Shown: positions 26,846 to 37,212, counted from the first letter of the stretch. The stretch: 64,000 bases of DNA from Romeriopsis navalis LEGE 11480 (GCF_015207035.1 NZ_JADEXQ010000011.1:33745-97744); one strand, 5' to 3'. The notes: generated from the letters alone by a model not told the origin. Numbers and translations are program-made.

Positions 26846-28318
26846 TCAATCGGCAGCTTCATCCTGGATATCTGATGCTGTGGTGAGTTTTTCGACCAAT
26901 GTGGCACTGGCATCGTTTAAGCCAATCAGCTCAACATCAGCACCACTCCGGCGAAACTTGAGGACGATGCGATCGAGCATGGCCACGGCTCCCTGATCCC
27001 AAAGATGCGCCCGGTGTAAATCGATGGTGATGCGATCGACGACTTCATCGAAGTTGAACGAACTGAAGAATTCATCCTTCGAAACGAAGAAGATTTGACC
27101 CGTCACTTCGTAGATGCGATGGTTCCCATCGTCGCTGAGGTGGGTGCGAACCAGCACTAACTCGGCAATTTTCCGGGAGAAGAAGATGGTACTCATGACG
27201 ATACCAGTCACTACCCCTAAGGCAAAGTTTCGCGTGAAAATCGTCACAAACATGGTGGCCAACATCACCAGGGTTTCACTGCGGGGAATCCGCCGCATAT
27301 CCCGGAACGATGACCAGCGGAAGGTGCCGATCGAGACCATAATCATAATTGCTACGAGGGCGGCCATCGGCATCTGCTTCACCCACGGTTGCAGGCCCAG
27401 AATCGCGAACAGCAAGAATACGCCAGCGCAGACGGCGGATAGTCGCCCCCGGCCGCCGGACTGTACGTTAATCACGGATTGTCCGATCATGCCGCAGCCC
27501 GCCATGCCGCCGAAGAAGGCGGTGACAATATTGGCTAGACCTTGGCCCTTGGCTTCTTGGTCTTTGTTACTGGGGGTATCGGTGAGTTCATCGACCAATG
27601 AGGCCGTCAAAAAGGAGGCTAGGAGGCCCACGATCGACATCGTGAAGGAGTAGGGCAGGATGATTTTGAGCGTGTCGAAGGTGAGCGGGACTTGGGGCAG
27701 GGCAAAGAATGGCGGTGTCGTCGGCAGTGCGCCCATGTCGCCAACGGTTGGCACTTCGAGCTTCAGGGCGATCGTCGCGATCGTGATCACGGCCAAGGTG
27801 ACTAACGGTGACGGAATCACTTTGGTGAATCGCGGCAAGATATAAATAATGGCCAGCGATAGGGCCGTGAGAATGTAGACGGCGATCGGTTTGCCGGTCA
27901 GTTGGGGCAACTGGGCAATAAATATGAGCACCGCTAACGCATTGATATAGCCCAGCATTACGGCACGGGGGACATAGCGCATATAGCGGCCGAGCTTGAA
28001 GATGCCGAAGACAAATTGCAGCAGTCCCGTGAGGAATGTGGCCGCGAGTAGATACTGCAAACCGTGATCCTTGACCAGATCAATCATCAGCAGGGCCATC
28101 GCGCCGGTAGCCGCCGAGATGGAACCCGGACGCCCGCCAAAGATTGCTGTCATGATGGCGATGATGAACGAAGCATACAGGCCGACTTTTGGATCAACCC
28201 CCGCAATAATCGAAAACGAAATTGCTTCTGGAATCAGTGCTAATCCGACGACTGCGCCGGCCAAAATGTCCGCTTGGACATTGGAAAACCATTCCCGTTT
28301 AATACCCGTGAAATTCAA
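26846..28318 (-). CDS. SulP family inorganic anion transporter with STAS domain
   Basis: The 490-residue secondary transporter has about 10-12 hydrophobic segments, starting [20 protein letters not shown] with the SulP signature LALIPEA and the TGAMALLM half-helix region. A C-terminal STAS domain (about 400-485) includes [19 protein letters not shown]. SulP proteins carry sulfate, bicarbonate or related anions with Na+ or H+. The sequence does not resemble BicA closely at its N-terminus, so the substrate stays open. The start is a TTG at 28318, backed by GGAGG four bases upstream; no ATG is available nearby. The universal stress protein gene follows. Confidence 0.92.
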   Translation of the reverse strand: MNFTGIKREWFSNVQADILAGAVVGLALIPEAISFSIIAGVDPKVGLYASFIIAIMTAIFGGRPGSISAATGAMALLMIDLVKDHGLQYLLAATFLTGLLQFVFGIFKLGRYMRYVPRAVMLGYINALAVLIFIAQLPQLTGKPIAVYILTALSLAIIYILPRFTKVIPSPLVTLAVITIATIALKLEVPTVGDMGALPTTPPFFALPQVPLTFDTLKIILPYSFTMSIVGLLASFLTASLVDELTDTPSNKDQEAKGQGLANIVTAFFGGMAGCGMIGQSVINVQSGGRGRLSAVCAGVFLLFAILGLQPWVKQMPMAALVAIMIMVSIGTFRWSSFRDMRRIPRSETLVMLATMFVTIFTRNFALGVVTGIVMSTIFFSRKIAELVLVRTHLSDDGNHRIYEVTGQIFFVSKDEFFSSFNFDEVVDRITIDLHRAHLWDQGAVAMLDRIVLKFRRSGADVELIGLNDASATLVEKLTTASDIQDEAAD

Positions 28319-28474
28319 ATTGCCTCCAGCATGGGGTGTGATGAGAAACTCAATCGCAGCATCACCGATCGTCGATCACAAAGGGGCGATCACCGCCGAC
28401 GAAGTTTATCACGAAAGCGCTGTTTGACCGCGATCATGACCGGGTCGACAAGATAGTTAGATGGGTTTGCGGTG

Positions 28475-31039
28475 TTACTGGGTTGGAACTTCGAGCTTGC
28501 TCAACCGACTCCGGAGTGATTGATTCTCCTGTTTGAGCTGATCGAGTTCATCCCGAATTTGTTTAATCGCCGGGGCCGTGCCGATATTCCCTTGAACTTC
28601 TCGAATGGCTTCTTCACACATGCGGCGAATCCGCCCATCGGCGGCTTGGTCCGTCAGTCCTTGGAGAATGCCAATTGCGGCTGCATCCGTCATGCTTTCC
28701 AGAGCGCGAATCACCGAAATCTGGGTAAAGAATTCGCGTTCACGAGTTAACTCTCGCAGTCGGTTCAGCACCTTGGTTAAACCCGGCTTTTCCTGGCCTG
28801 TGGAGACTGCGCCTAATGACCGAATCGCGGCGAGTCTCAGGGATGAAGCCACACCGAGTTGGGTATATTCCAAGAGCAAATCCAATGCCGCAGCGGATGT
28901 GTTCATTTGGCTCAACGCCCCGATCGCGCCGACCCGCACCACTTCATTCCAACCTTGGCGCGTTTCTAAGGCTTGCTTGGCGATCGCGATGACGGTCGAT
29001 TCCGCTGGTGCGGTGGATAGACCCGCCGCTGCAAATGTGCCGAGTGCCCGTAGTGATGCAGCTTCGACTAGATAACTGGCGTCGCTACCGGTAGCAATTG
29101 CTTCCACTGCGGCATAGCTCGCGGGAGTTTTAATCTGGGTTAAGGCATTGATTGTCGTGCGTCGGACGCGGGCTTCTGGGTCTTGTAACCCTGTCACTAA
29201 GACATCAAACACCTGATCGAGTTTGATCTGCGGTAGGAGTTGGGCGATTTCTAACCGGACACCCCAGAAGCGATCGTGCTTCAATGCGGCGGCTAAGGCT
29301 TTGAGGCTTTCGGTCCCGCCTTTCTTGGCGATTGCCTGGGCGGCATAAATGCGGGAAATGGGGTCGGTATCCTCGGTCAGCTGCGCCTTGAGTTCGGGTA
29401 GGGGATAGTCCAGGGTCACTGTTTTGAGAATGGCATTGCCCACATCGAAGCTGATAAATGTTGGCTTCTTGTCGAGTGGGAAGTAGAGCGTCTGCTCCTT
29501 TTCGTGAATTCTGACCGTGAATATGTGATCGTCATCCCCCAGGTCAAAGCCAATCATCACCTTGAGGTCAAAGAGTTCCTCGTCGGTTACGGCTTGTGTT
29601 TGCCTCACTGTCAGCTTGGCTAACTGACTATCACTATCCCAGCTATAGCTAACTTTGTAGTCCGGATGACCACCGCGATAGACATACTGATCAAATAGCG
29701 CGGCCAAGTTGCGACCCGTGGCTTGCTCGATCGCCCGCAGTAAGTCAACCGTTTCAACGGTTTGGTGGGCGTGATTGTTTAGGAATGTGGCAATCGCTTG
29801 TTGAAAGAGTGGCTCCCCTAGCTGTGCCCGCATCATGTGATAAATGCAGGCTCCTTTTTCGTAAATGTGACTGTCGTAAAGCTCGATCGCCTCACGATAG
29901 ACATTGGTGACTAAAGGCCGCCGGTAACGATCGCTGTCTTCACTCAAATATTCGCGGGCTTGGCCCAGCAGATAATATGCCCCCAAGTCTTCACCATATT
30001 CATGGGTCAGCCATAGCACCTCGGCATAGGAGGCCATGCCCTCTTTCACCCAGGCATGGGACCAATGTTTGATTACTGCCAGATCGCCAAACCATTGGTG
30101 TGCTAGTTCGTGGGCGACGAGGGTTTCGGTGCTGAGATTATCGATCGCTGCTTTTTCATCCAAGAGGCATCGATCGGTCAAAAGCGTTGTGGAAGTATTC
30201 TCCATTCCGCCGAAGATGTAATCACTAACGCAGACTTGGGCGTATTTGTCGTAGGCGTAGTCATAGCCGTAGGCCTCGCTGAAGAACGCCATCATCCGGG
30301 GTGTTTTATCCATGCTGAGCTTGGCGGCAGCTTCTTTGCCGGGTTCAACATAGTAATTTACGGGCTTGCCGTTCCAGCTGTCTTGGAGTTCGACGAATTG
30401 TCCGACGGCGAGTGTCATTAAGTAGGTGGGATGAACTTGCTGCTGTGACCAGTGATAGATCTTCGAATCGCCAGCGGCCTCGGTGCCGATTAAGCTGCCA
30501 TTAGAAATCGCCGTGAATGCCGCCGGGACTTTGACGCGAATTTCGGAGGTGGTGAGCTGTCCTGGATAATCGAAACAAGGAAACCAGAAGCGCGAATCCT
30601 CATCTTCGCCCTGGGTCCAGACCTGTGTGGGTTTATCTGGGTAATGTTCGGTGGGGGCAATAAAGTACATGCCCCGCCGGGGCTGATTGATTTGGTAAGT
30701 GATCTGCAGTTCGAGATCGCTGCCGCGTTGCGTTTGCTGTGCGAGTTGAATCTGTAAGGCTTGACCGTCGTAATCGTATTTCTGGATTTCGCCGTTGACC
30801 GTAACGGATTGAATATCGAGTTCGACCGCATCCAAGGTGAGGACTTCGATTCCATCCCGAATTGGCGTAAGTGTGGTGGTGCAGGTACCGCTACACGATT
30901 GGTGTGGAATATCGATTTCTAAATCGAGGAAAATATGTTGTACCTGGCCAGGCCGATCGGGCGTGTAGTGAGGCCGTGCGCCGGGTAGTTCAAATTTTTT
31001 GTGTCGACTATCGCTATGTAACATCGATCGTTCAATCAT
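28475..31039 (-). CDS. M1 family metallo-aminopeptidase with HEAT-like C-terminus
   Basis: The 854-residue zinc aminopeptidase has the exopeptidase motif GGMEN at 277-281, zinc ligands HELAH (310-314) and the third ligand Glu333 in VKEGMASY. The N-terminal beta domain (about 25-225) is typical. From about residue 545 on, the protein consists of HEAT/ARM-like alpha repeats (DPISRIYAAQAIAKKGG, DPEARVRRTTINALTQIK) and ends in a short coiled coil (IRDELDQLKQENQSLRSRL). It removes N-terminal residues from peptides, probably in the cytoplasm, since no signal peptide is visible. An alternative ATG lies five codons in. Resembles the PepN/TAF2-like branch. Confidence 0.94.
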   Translation of the reverse strand: MIERSMLHSDSRHKKFELPGARPHYTPDRPGQVQHIFLDLEIDIPHQSCSGTCTTTLTPIRDGIEVLTLDAVELDIQSVTVNGEIQKYDYDGQALQIQLAQQTQRGSDLELQITYQINQPRRGMYFIAPTEHYPDKPTQVWTQGEDEDSRFWFPCFDYPGQLTTSEIRVKVPAAFTAISNGSLIGTEAAGDSKIYHWSQQQVHPTYLMTLAVGQFVELQDSWNGKPVNYYVEPGKEAAAKLSMDKTPRMMAFFSEAYGYDYAYDKYAQVCVSDYIFGGMENTSTTLLTDRCLLDEKAAIDNLSTETLVAHELAHQWFGDLAVIKHWSHAWVKEGMASYAEVLWLTHEYGEDLGAYYLLGQAREYLSEDSDRYRRPLVTNVYREAIELYDSHIYEKGACIYHMMRAQLGEPLFQQAIATFLNNHAHQTVETVDLLRAIEQATGRNLAALFDQYVYRGGHPDYKVSYSWDSDSQLAKLTVRQTQAVTDEELFDLKVMIGFDLGDDDHIFTVRIHEKEQTLYFPLDKKPTFISFDVGNAILKTVTLDYPLPELKAQLTEDTDPISRIYAAQAIAKKGGTESLKALAAALKHDRFWGVRLEIAQLLPQIKLDQVFDVLVTGLQDPEARVRRTTINALTQIKTPASYAAVEAIATGSDASYLVEAASLRALGTFAAAGLSTAPAESTVIAIAKQALETRQGWNEVVRVGAIGALSQMNTSAAALDLLLEYTQLGVASSLRLAAIRSLGAVSTGQEKPGLTKVLNRLRELTREREFFTQISVIRALESMTDAAAIGILQGLTDQAADGRIRRMCEEAIREVQGNIGTAPAIKQIRDELDQLKQENQSLRSRLSKLEVPTQ

Positions 31040-31390
31040 CGTCGTTTACGTCCCCTAAGAGCACAGGATTTACGTTAAATTAGCGCGTCTCATCCCGAGC
31101 TCGCTGGCAAAATTGATCTTGGAAACCATCGTTATAAATGGATTAGTTTCCAGAGTAGTTGCGTTCAAAATTAGTAAAATGCACCCGAACTTTGCCCCGT
31201 TGATCATCCAGGACTGCATTTGGATTATCGCCTATCCGTGGCGACCTGAAACACCTTTGTCAGTTAGCTACTGCACAAGTCTGCGGCAAGATGTCAGGAT
31301 TAGATAACGCCAGGCGATGGGGTAAGCCTGACATGCAGCCGATATCTCGTGCGGTGCTTTGACGGTCATGACTTGCCGCCGTGCAGCTCG
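31040..31390. other. Intergenic region, 350 bases
   Basis: It should contain the aminopeptidase promoter. An imperfect inverted repeat, GTCAGGATTAG at 31293-31303 and GTAAGCCTGAC at 31322-31332, lies about 60 bases beyond the argF stop on the minus strand and might end that transcript, although no T tract follows. Nothing else is evident. Confidence 0.45.
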
Positions 31391-32320
31391 CTAAACCAGG
31401 CCTAAAACCGATACGAGTAATGCCTTCTGCGCGTGCAGCCGGTTTTCTGCCTCATCCCAGATCCGTGACTGTGGTCCTTCCATCACTTCGGCGGTGATTT
31501 CTTCGCCGCGGTGCGCCGGTAAACAATGCAGCACGATCGCCTCTTTGTCCGCGATTGCCATCAGCTCCCGATTGATTTGGTACGGCTGGAAAATCGGCAT
31601 CCGCGTCGCGGCATCGTCCTCTTGCCCCATGCTGGCCCAAACATCGGTATAGAGGATATTTGAACCTTCGATAGCGGCGTTGATATCTGTGGTGCAAATC
31701 ACGTCGGACTGACCGTTGGCGATCGCTTTGGCTTGCTGAACGACTTCGGGCAGCGGTTGGTAGCCATCCGGTGCGGCAATCCGGACATGGATGCCGCTCA
31801 TGGCACAGCCCAACAATAGAGAATGGGCCATATTGTTGCCATCCCCGACGTAGGTCAGGGTGAGCCCCGCGAGTTGCCCGAAATTTTCTTTAACGGTTTG
31901 CAAGTCGGCTAAGACCTGACAAGGATGGGCTAAATCCGTGAGTGCGTTGATGATTGGCATCTCACAGTTGTCGGCAAAGGTTTGTAAATCGGTTTGGTCA
32001 AATGTTCGAATTGCCAATACGTCAAGATACCGATCGAGCACCCGCGCGGTGTCTTCAATGGGTTCGCCGCGACTGACCTGGGTGGCATTTAAGGGCATAT
32101 CAATGACGCTACCTCCCACATGCTGGATCGCCACGGAAAAGCTGAGTCGGGTGCGTGTGGAGGCCTTATAAAACAATAGACCTAAGACGGGTGGACGCCC
32201 CTGGGCCATTGGCGCAACCTCACTTGACTTCAGCTTGGTCGCCAAGTCTAGGAGTTCAGTGAGTTCTGCCGGACTGAGATCGGCGAGGGTTAGTAAATCG
32301 CGTCCCTTGAGTTCACCCAT
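31391..32320 (-). CDS. argF: Ornithine carbamoyltransferase
   Basis: The 309-residue OTCase makes citrulline from ornithine and carbamoyl phosphate in arginine synthesis. It shows the carbamoyl-phosphate loop KASTRTRLSF, the HPCQVLADLQT segment and the ornithine/SMG-type HCLPAHRGEEI. I use the ATG at 32320, preceded by GAGGA at about seven bases, because family members start at this point (MGELKGRDLL). The open frame extends 39 codons upstream without resemblance to the family. The gene is separated from htrA by a strong terminator, so it should have its own promoter between 32321 and 32410. Confidence 0.97.
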   Translation of the reverse strand: MGELKGRDLLTLADLSPAELTELLDLATKLKSSEVAPMAQGRPPVLGLLFYKASTRTRLSFSVAIQHVGGSVIDMPLNATQVSRGEPIEDTARVLDRYLDVLAIRTFDQTDLQTFADNCEMPIINALTDLAHPCQVLADLQTVKENFGQLAGLTLTYVGDGNNMAHSLLLGCAMSGIHVRIAAPDGYQPLPEVVQQAKAIANGQSDVICTTDINAAIEGSNILYTDVWASMGQEDDAATRMPIFQPYQINRELMAIADKEAIVLHCLPAHRGEEITAEVMEGPQSRIWDEAENRLHAQKALLVSVLGLV

Positions 32321-32410
32321 GTGATTCCTCGGTAGATTGATGAGCTGGAAACTAACCAGCGGCACCGAGATGGTTGGCCGTGAGGTGGTTAGTCGCGTCT
32401 GTCTGTCCGT

Positions 32411-32461
32411 AAAAAACAAAACACTCCCAGGTCGCATAAGGCTTCCCAGGAGGGCGTTTTG
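32411..32461 (-). terminator. Rho-independent terminator downstream of the htrA-type gene
   Basis: On the minus strand CAAAACGCCCTCC pairs imperfectly with GGGAGTGTTTTG, followed immediately by TTTTTT (bases 32416-32411). It isolates the protease gene from argF. Confidence 0.75.
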
Positions 32462-32519
32462 CTTTTCAGTTATAGAATTAGCCTACCAAATTTTGGGATC
32501 AGAAATCCCAAAGTTCGGC

Positions 32520-33776
32520 TTACTGCTCGGCCTGCTTTAATTCAGCGGTGCGGACGGTAATGGTCATGGTTTTATCGCCCCGATGCACCTCAACTTTTAA
32601 GGCACTACCCAGCTTGCTGCGATCGACAGTTTGCTGGAGTTCATCCGCATTGTGAATCGCTTGGCCATCGATCGCCGTAATCACATCATAGCGGCGGAGC
32701 CCTGCCTTGGCGGCGGGAGTATCTTCGAGTACGCGGATAATGATGACGCCATTTACTTCCGGCAGTACGACCAAGGAATTGGGATCGTCATTGCTGTTCT
32801 TGGCCATCTCTACGTCGAAGGTACTCATTTGAATGCCTAAGTAGGGGTGGCGAATTTTTTCCCCGTTGGCGAGCTGGGGCTGGAGTTCCTTCGCTTTGTT
32901 AATCGGAATGGCAAAGCCAATACCGTTGGCATCAGCCCGAATCGCAGTATTAATCCCAATCACTTCACCGTCTTCATTGAGTAGGGGGCCACCAGAGTTG
33001 CCCGGATTAATCGCGGCATCGGTTTGAATGAAGTCGAGTCGTTTGTTCCCCATGCCAATTTGGGCGCTGGAGCGATTCAAGGTGCTGACAATGCCGAGGG
33101 TAACGGTGTTATCCAGTCCCAGGGGATTGCCAACGGCGATCGCCCAGTCGCCCACCGAGATTTTGTCGGAGTCACCCAAGCGAGAGACGGGCAAATTTTT
33201 CGCGGCCACTTTCACGACGGCTAAGTCAGTCACTTCATCAACGCCGCTGACCTTACCATCGAATTTGCGCCCGTCCTTTAGGGTAACGGTGACACGATCA
33301 GCGCCATTGACCACATGGGAATTGGTCAAAATTGTCCCATTGGCATCAATCAAAAAGCCTGATCCTTGACCGCGCAAGCGCTCCTCGCCCTGGGGCATCA
33401 TCAGATCGTCGCCAAAAAAGCGGCGAAAAAAGGGATCGTCTAGCATCGGATCGATCGATGGACGGCGACTAATCGTCTTTTCCGTGTCAATCCGCACAAC
33501 GGCGTTGCCGACGCGTTTCACGGCCGCCGCCACAAAGCTGCCTTTTTCCACGGCTTTTGGTGCGGCAACTTGCTCAGTGGGCGATGCAGTTGGTCTGACC
33601 GTCCGGGTTGGCGGGGCAACCGGCGATGATTTGGGCGGTGCTGCTGGCTGCAACCTGGGGGCGGGGGTTGTGGCTAGCGCACTGGGGCTCCAACCCAACA
33701 GGGCCACGCCCAGAAAAATCGCAAAAATGTTGGCTCGGAGGCGTTGCAGTAAGGAAACAGTCGGCTGATTCATCAT
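32520..33776 (-). CDS. HtrA/Deg family serine protease (trypsin + one PDZ)
   Basis: The 418-residue protein has an N-terminal hydrophobic segment (about 17-36, ending ALATT), which is a signal peptide or anchor. A Pro-rich linker and a trypsin-like domain follow, with catalytic His154 (TNSHVV), Asp184 (VTDLAVV) and Ser261 (NPGNSGGP). One PDZ domain occupies about 310-410 ([21 protein letters not shown]). It degrades or refolds damaged proteins in the periplasm or thylakoid lumen. Cyanobacteria have three paralogs (HtrA, HhoA, HhoB) and I cannot decide which this is. It lies 30 bases downstream of the SDR gene, plausibly cotranscribed, and ends at a T-rich terminator. Confidence 0.95.
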   Translation of the reverse strand: MMNQPTVSLLQRLRANIFAIFLGVALLGWSPSALATTPAPRLQPAAPPKSSPVAPPTRTVRPTASPTEQVAAPKAVEKGSFVAAAVKRVGNAVVRIDTEKTISRRPSIDPMLDDPFFRRFFGDDLMMPQGEERLRGQGSGFLIDANGTILTNSHVVNGADRVTVTLKDGRKFDGKVSGVDEVTDLAVVKVAAKNLPVSRLGDSDKISVGDWAIAVGNPLGLDNTVTLGIVSTLNRSSAQIGMGNKRLDFIQTDAAINPGNSGGPLLNEDGEVIGINTAIRADANGIGFAIPINKAKELQPQLANGEKIRHPYLGIQMSTFDVEMAKNSNDDPNSLVVLPEVNGVIIIRVLEDTPAAKAGLRRYDVITAIDGQAIHNADELQQTVDRSKLGSALKVEVHRGDKTMTITVRTAELKQAEQ

Positions 33777-33806
33777 TTTTCTCTCGACACGGTTTGACTG
33801 AAACGT

Positions 33807-34481
33807 TTAGGCGGCGACTTCGGTGGTGATGTCGTCAAACAATTGGGCGATCGTCCGCTCTGGTAAATCCGGTTTGGCGACGATTTCTACAATTTGATTG
33901 CGAGCAGTAGATTGCTGTGCGGCGGCCACACAAACTTGGGCAACCTTCATCCGCGGGATCCGCCCATCCTCCATCTGATCGGCTTTGGTCATGATGATCT
34001 GATCATCATTATTTTCATTCATTAATCCACCGGGTCGGACGATCGTGTAGGCCAAACCACTATTCTGAATGTATTCTTCGGCCCATTTTTTCCAGACCAA
34101 AATTCCCCAAAACAGATTTAGCGGGTGCAGTAGCTTTGAGGTGCAGAGGGAAGAAACCAAGATGAATTGCTCAATGCCTTTTTCCTTCGCCAAATTGACC
34201 AAATTTTTGGTGCCTTCGAAGTCAACTTGATAGGGACCCGTTGGATCCAAGCTAGGTTTTGCGCCAGTGGCACAGAAAATTACCGTTGCGTCACCGATCG
34301 CCGCTGCTAATGTCGCGGGTTTTAGAACATCTCCCGTTACCACTTCGGCTTGCTCTGGCAAAATCGCTTTCGCTAATTCCCGATTGCGCACCATGGCGCG
34401 CACCGGGATACCTTGCTCCACCAACTGTTGAACAATGCGGCGACCCGTCTCACCCGTAGCACCAGCGACAAAAGCTTTCAT
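33807..34481 (-). CDS. Atypical SDR / NAD(P)-binding Rossmann protein
   Basis: The 224-residue protein has the dinucleotide-binding loop GATGETGRRI at its N-terminus, VTGDVLKPATL, an ILVSSLCTSKL strand and YTIVRPGGLMNE, characteristic of atypical short-chain dehydrogenases in the Tic62/HCF173/Ycf39 group (NmrA-like). Members often bind NAD(P)H as sensors or assembly factors rather than catalysing a reaction. The YxxxK catalytic pair is not obvious. The ATG at 34481 is preferred, with GAGGA about seven bases before it; a GTG lies one codon upstream. The protease gene follows 30 bases later. Confidence 0.9.
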   Translation of the reverse strand: MKAFVAGATGETGRRIVQQLVEQGIPVRAMVRNRELAKAILPEQAEVVTGDVLKPATLAAAIGDATVIFCATGAKPSLDPTGPYQVDFEGTKNLVNLAKEKGIEQFILVSSLCTSKLLHPLNLFWGILVWKKWAEEYIQNSGLAYTIVRPGGLMNENNDDQIIMTKADQMEDGRIPRMKVAQVCVAAAQQSTARNQIVEIVAKPDLPERTIAQLFDDITTEVAA

Positions 34482-34484
34482 CAC

Positions 34485-35034
34485 ATTTCCTCAAAACTTG
34501 ATTGCAAAATTCTTTGGTTAGCAGTCGTCTCGATCAGGCGACAGACGGTAAGGCATTGCATAAGGGGATGCGCACCGACGTATAACAAACCATTGGACTT
34601 ATCCTGTACGGCACCCGTCTGTGACTTTCCCTGAAGACTGTGATCAGGCGCCTTGGCAAGTCTCTGCATTCCAAGATACATTACGGAATTAGCTGGGGTG
34701 AGCTTGGAGCAGTACGGTAAACCAAACCACGGGATTTTCGAGAGTAATCGGTTATGCTATTCAAAGTGAAGTTTTGTAAATCCAGTCTTTAAACAGTTGG
34801 GATCTCATAAACCTTCAATCGATGCAACCGATAGATTCTAGGAACTTCTCGGTACGGTAATTCCGCGGTTTGCGTGGAATCTCCGGTACCAAAGTCTAAA
34901 TCCCAAGGGAATCTTGGAGTAGGGGAAAGTTTTCGTTTCCCGATTCCTGTGATTAGTAACCCTGTATTCCTTTGATTCGGCTTATGCACCTCCAACCCAC
35001 CAATCCAGTCCTCGTGTCCACAGCAGAAGGTTCC
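34485..35034. promoter_or_regulatory. Divergent SDR / DUF1997 intergenic region with a cluster of hairpins
   Basis: About 550 bases without a credible gene. Three inverted repeats follow each other in its second half. The first has arms GGTAC and GTACC enclosing ATTCC/GGAAT (34851-34890), the second CCAAG/CTTGG (34903-34917), and the third GGGAAA/TTTCCC (34923-34941). They end about 95 bases before the DUF1997 start and could form a structured leader or a small RNA. Confidence 0.45.
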
Positions 35035-35676
35035 ATGTCTGACGCCTACTCCCCTGATGAAGGTGTAACTGCCAACGCTCGGCGGACAGAAGATGGTAAG
35101 ACCATTTTCCGCATTAACTTTGTGGACAGCATGGAAATGTATGCTGAGCCCCAAGTTGTGGCAGATTATTTGGATGTGCACCCGGAGTGGTTTACCCGCT
35201 GTGCTCACCCGTTGAAGACGGAGCCACTGGGTGAAAATGGCTATGTCTTGATTGTGGGACGCTATGGCAACTTTGGTTATGAGATTGAGCCCAAAGTTGG
35301 TCTTCACCTATTGCCTCAGGACCATGGTGTTTACCGGATCGAGACACTCCCGGTGCCGGATTATATTCCGGCGGGGTATGACATTGATTTCAAGGCGTCC
35401 ATGGAGTTGGTTGAAAGTTCCAACCAGCCAGCGAACCGCGAATTGTCCTTGCCAACCATGACCCAGGTGCAATGGAATTTAGATTTGGATGTGTTTGTCC
35501 AATTCCCGAAGTTTATTCAAGCCTTACCGCATTCCCTGGTGGAGAAAACGGGCGATGCGTTATTGGAGAATGTGGTCAAGCAGATCTCACGTCGTTTGAC
35601 CCGTAAGGTGCAAGAAGATTTCCACACTTCTCGCAATCTGCCGATGCCGAAGTCCCAGAAGCGTTGGCCGTTTTAG
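35035..35676 (+). CDS. DUF1997 domain protein
   Basis: This is a DUF1997 protein of about 213 residues, conserved in cyanobacteria and plastid-bearing eukaryotes, function unknown. Visible features are the conserved start of the domain GKTIFRINFVDSMEMYAEPQ, HPEWFTRCAHPLK, and GYGNFGYEIEPKVGLHLLP-like strands typical of a lipid- or cofactor-binding beta fold. I favour the ATG at 35035 because AGAAGG precedes it by four bases; an ATG at 34984 and a TTG at 34972 are in frame. murD starts about 70 bases after its end on the same strand. Confidence 0.85.
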   Translation: MSDAYSPDEGVTANARRTEDGKTIFRINFVDSMEMYAEPQVVADYLDVHPEWFTRCAHPLKTEPLGENGYVLIVGRYGNFGYEIEPKVGLHLLPQDHGVYRIETLPVPDYIPAGYDIDFKASMELVESSNQPANRELSLPTMTQVQWNLDLDVFVQFPKFIQALPHSLVEKTGDALLENVVKQISRRLTRKVQEDFHTSRNLPMPKSQKRWPF

Positions 35677-35749
35677 TTTTTTGCGGCGACGGACAGTATC
35701 AGCGGTAGGATCAAAACGATTTTGCGATCGTTATGAGGATCTTCGCGTC

Positions 35750-37114
35750 ATGGCTCACGCTTACGTTATCGGCCTGGGAAAATCGGGCAATGCCGCTGCT
35801 CGTTTGTTAAAGCAGCAGGGTTGGTCGGTAACAATCAGCGATCGTGGCAATTCTGACGCACTCCAACATCAATCCCAGGCATTAGTCGCGGAAGGCATTG
35901 CCGTAAAGCTGGGGGATGATTTTGACCCAGCGGCAAGTCAGCCGGAGTTATTGGTGGTCAGTCCAGGTGTGCCGTGGGACGTGCCCAGCTTGGAGCAAGC
36001 GCGACGTTTGGGGGTGGCGACGATCGGCGATATGGAGTTGGCTTGGCGCCACCTGATTGATCGTCCGTGGGTGGCCATTACCGGCACCAATGGGAAGACA
36101 ACTTGCACAGCTTTAACTGCCGCGATTTTTCAAGCAGCCGGATTTCAGGCACCGGCGTTTGGCAATATTGGATTTGCGGCTTGTGAGGTTGCGATGGCAA
36201 CGCCTCAGCCCGATTGGTGTATTGCCGAATTGAGTAGCTATCAGATTGAAGCGGCGGCCAGTATCACGCCCAAAATTGCGCTGTGGACAACGTTTACGCC
36301 CGATCATTTGGCTCGTCATAAGACGATGCCGAACTACTTTGACATGAAAGCGCGCTTGCTGGCCCGGGCCGAACAGCAGATTTTTAACGGCGATGATGCG
36401 AACTTGCGGGCAGTGGGGCTGAACGGTGGCTTCCCGGTGCGCCGAAATGCTTGTTGGACGAGTATTTCTGGGAAAGAGCAGTTGATTGGCGATCCCGATC
36501 GCGGTGCCTACATCCAGGACGACTGGATCTATGTCTGCAACCAAAAAATCATGGCTGCTTCAACCCTGAAAATGCCTGGTGATCACAATCGTCAGAATTT
36601 ACTGATGGCGGTGGCGGCCGCCTATTTTGCTGGTGTGCCGAATGAAAAAATTGAACTCGCGATCGCCGCTTTCCCTGGTGTTGCGCATCGGCTGGAATTA
36701 ATTCGGACCTGGAATGGCATCGAATTTATCAATGATAGTAAAGCGACGAACTATGACGCGGCAGAGGTGGGTTTATCGTCGATGCAGGGCAGCACCATCT
36801 TAATTGCTGGAGGCGCTGGAAAAGCCGGTGATGATGAGGCTTGGATGGCCTCGATCAAGGCCAAAGCGGCAGCGGTGCTACTAATTGGGGATGCGGCGCC
36901 TGACTTTGCCCGACGGCTCAAAGCGATCGGCTATGAGCAATATGAACTGCTGGACACCATGGCCAATGCTGTGCCACGGGCGGCCGAACTCGCCCAACAG
37001 AAAAATGCTGGTTATGTGTTGCTATCGCCCGCCTGTGCCAGTTTTGACCAATATGCCAACTTTGAGCAGCGGGGTGACGATTTCCGTCAACTGTGCGAGG
37101 CAGTTTTGGTCTAA
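35750..37114 (+). CDS. murD: UDP-N-acetylmuramoylalanine-D-glutamate ligase
   Basis: The 454-residue Mur ligase adds D-glutamate to UDP-MurNAc-L-Ala in cytoplasmic peptidoglycan synthesis. The N-terminal Rossmann domain begins MAHAYVIGLGKSGNAAARLL; the ATP loop GTNGKT is at residues 112-117; the central domain has FTPDHLARH; and the C-terminal domain has NDSKATNYDAA and LLSPACASFDQY, all MurD hallmarks. I use the ATG at 35750; the longer in-frame reading from 35681 adds residues unlike MurD. ATGAGGA just upstream provides a Shine-Dalgarno-like GAGGA. Confidence 0.97.
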   Translation: MAHAYVIGLGKSGNAAARLLKQQGWSVTISDRGNSDALQHQSQALVAEGIAVKLGDDFDPAASQPELLVVSPGVPWDVPSLEQARRLGVATIGDMELAWRHLIDRPWVAITGTNGKTTCTALTAAIFQAAGFQAPAFGNIGFAACEVAMATPQPDWCIAELSSYQIEAAASITPKIALWTTFTPDHLARHKTMPNYFDMKARLLARAEQQIFNGDDANLRAVGLNGGFPVRRNACWTSISGKEQLIGDPDRGAYIQDDWIYVCNQKIMAASTLKMPGDHNRQNLLMAVAAAYFAGVPNEKIELAIAAFPGVAHRLELIRTWNGIEFINDSKATNYDAAEVGLSSMQGSTILIAGGAGKAGDDEAWMASIKAKAAAVLLIGDAAPDFARRLKAIGYEQYELLDTMANAVPRAAELAQQKNAGYVLLSPACASFDQYANFEQRGDDFRQLCEAVLV

Positions 37115-37170
37115 CCACTACTGTCGTCATTGCCATCGGTATCAGTAATGCAGGGTTTAAAAATGCTAAT

Positions 37171-37212
37171 CCCCCTTGCCTGGAGGCACTGCGGATACTG
37201 CAGGCAAGGGGG
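37171..37212. terminator. Hairpin between convergent murD and pyrE
   Basis: CCCCCTTGCCTG and CAGGCAAGGGGG are exact 12-base arms separated by 18 bases. On the minus strand it is followed by ATTAGCATTTTT, on the plus strand by TTAAAG. It probably acts for both genes, better for pyrE. Confidence 0.7.

Noticed and set aside
34789..35307. 172-codon minus-strand frame opposite the DUF1997 gene
   Set aside because: It overlaps the well-supported DUF1997 gene and the hairpin cluster, and its sequence is not protein-like.
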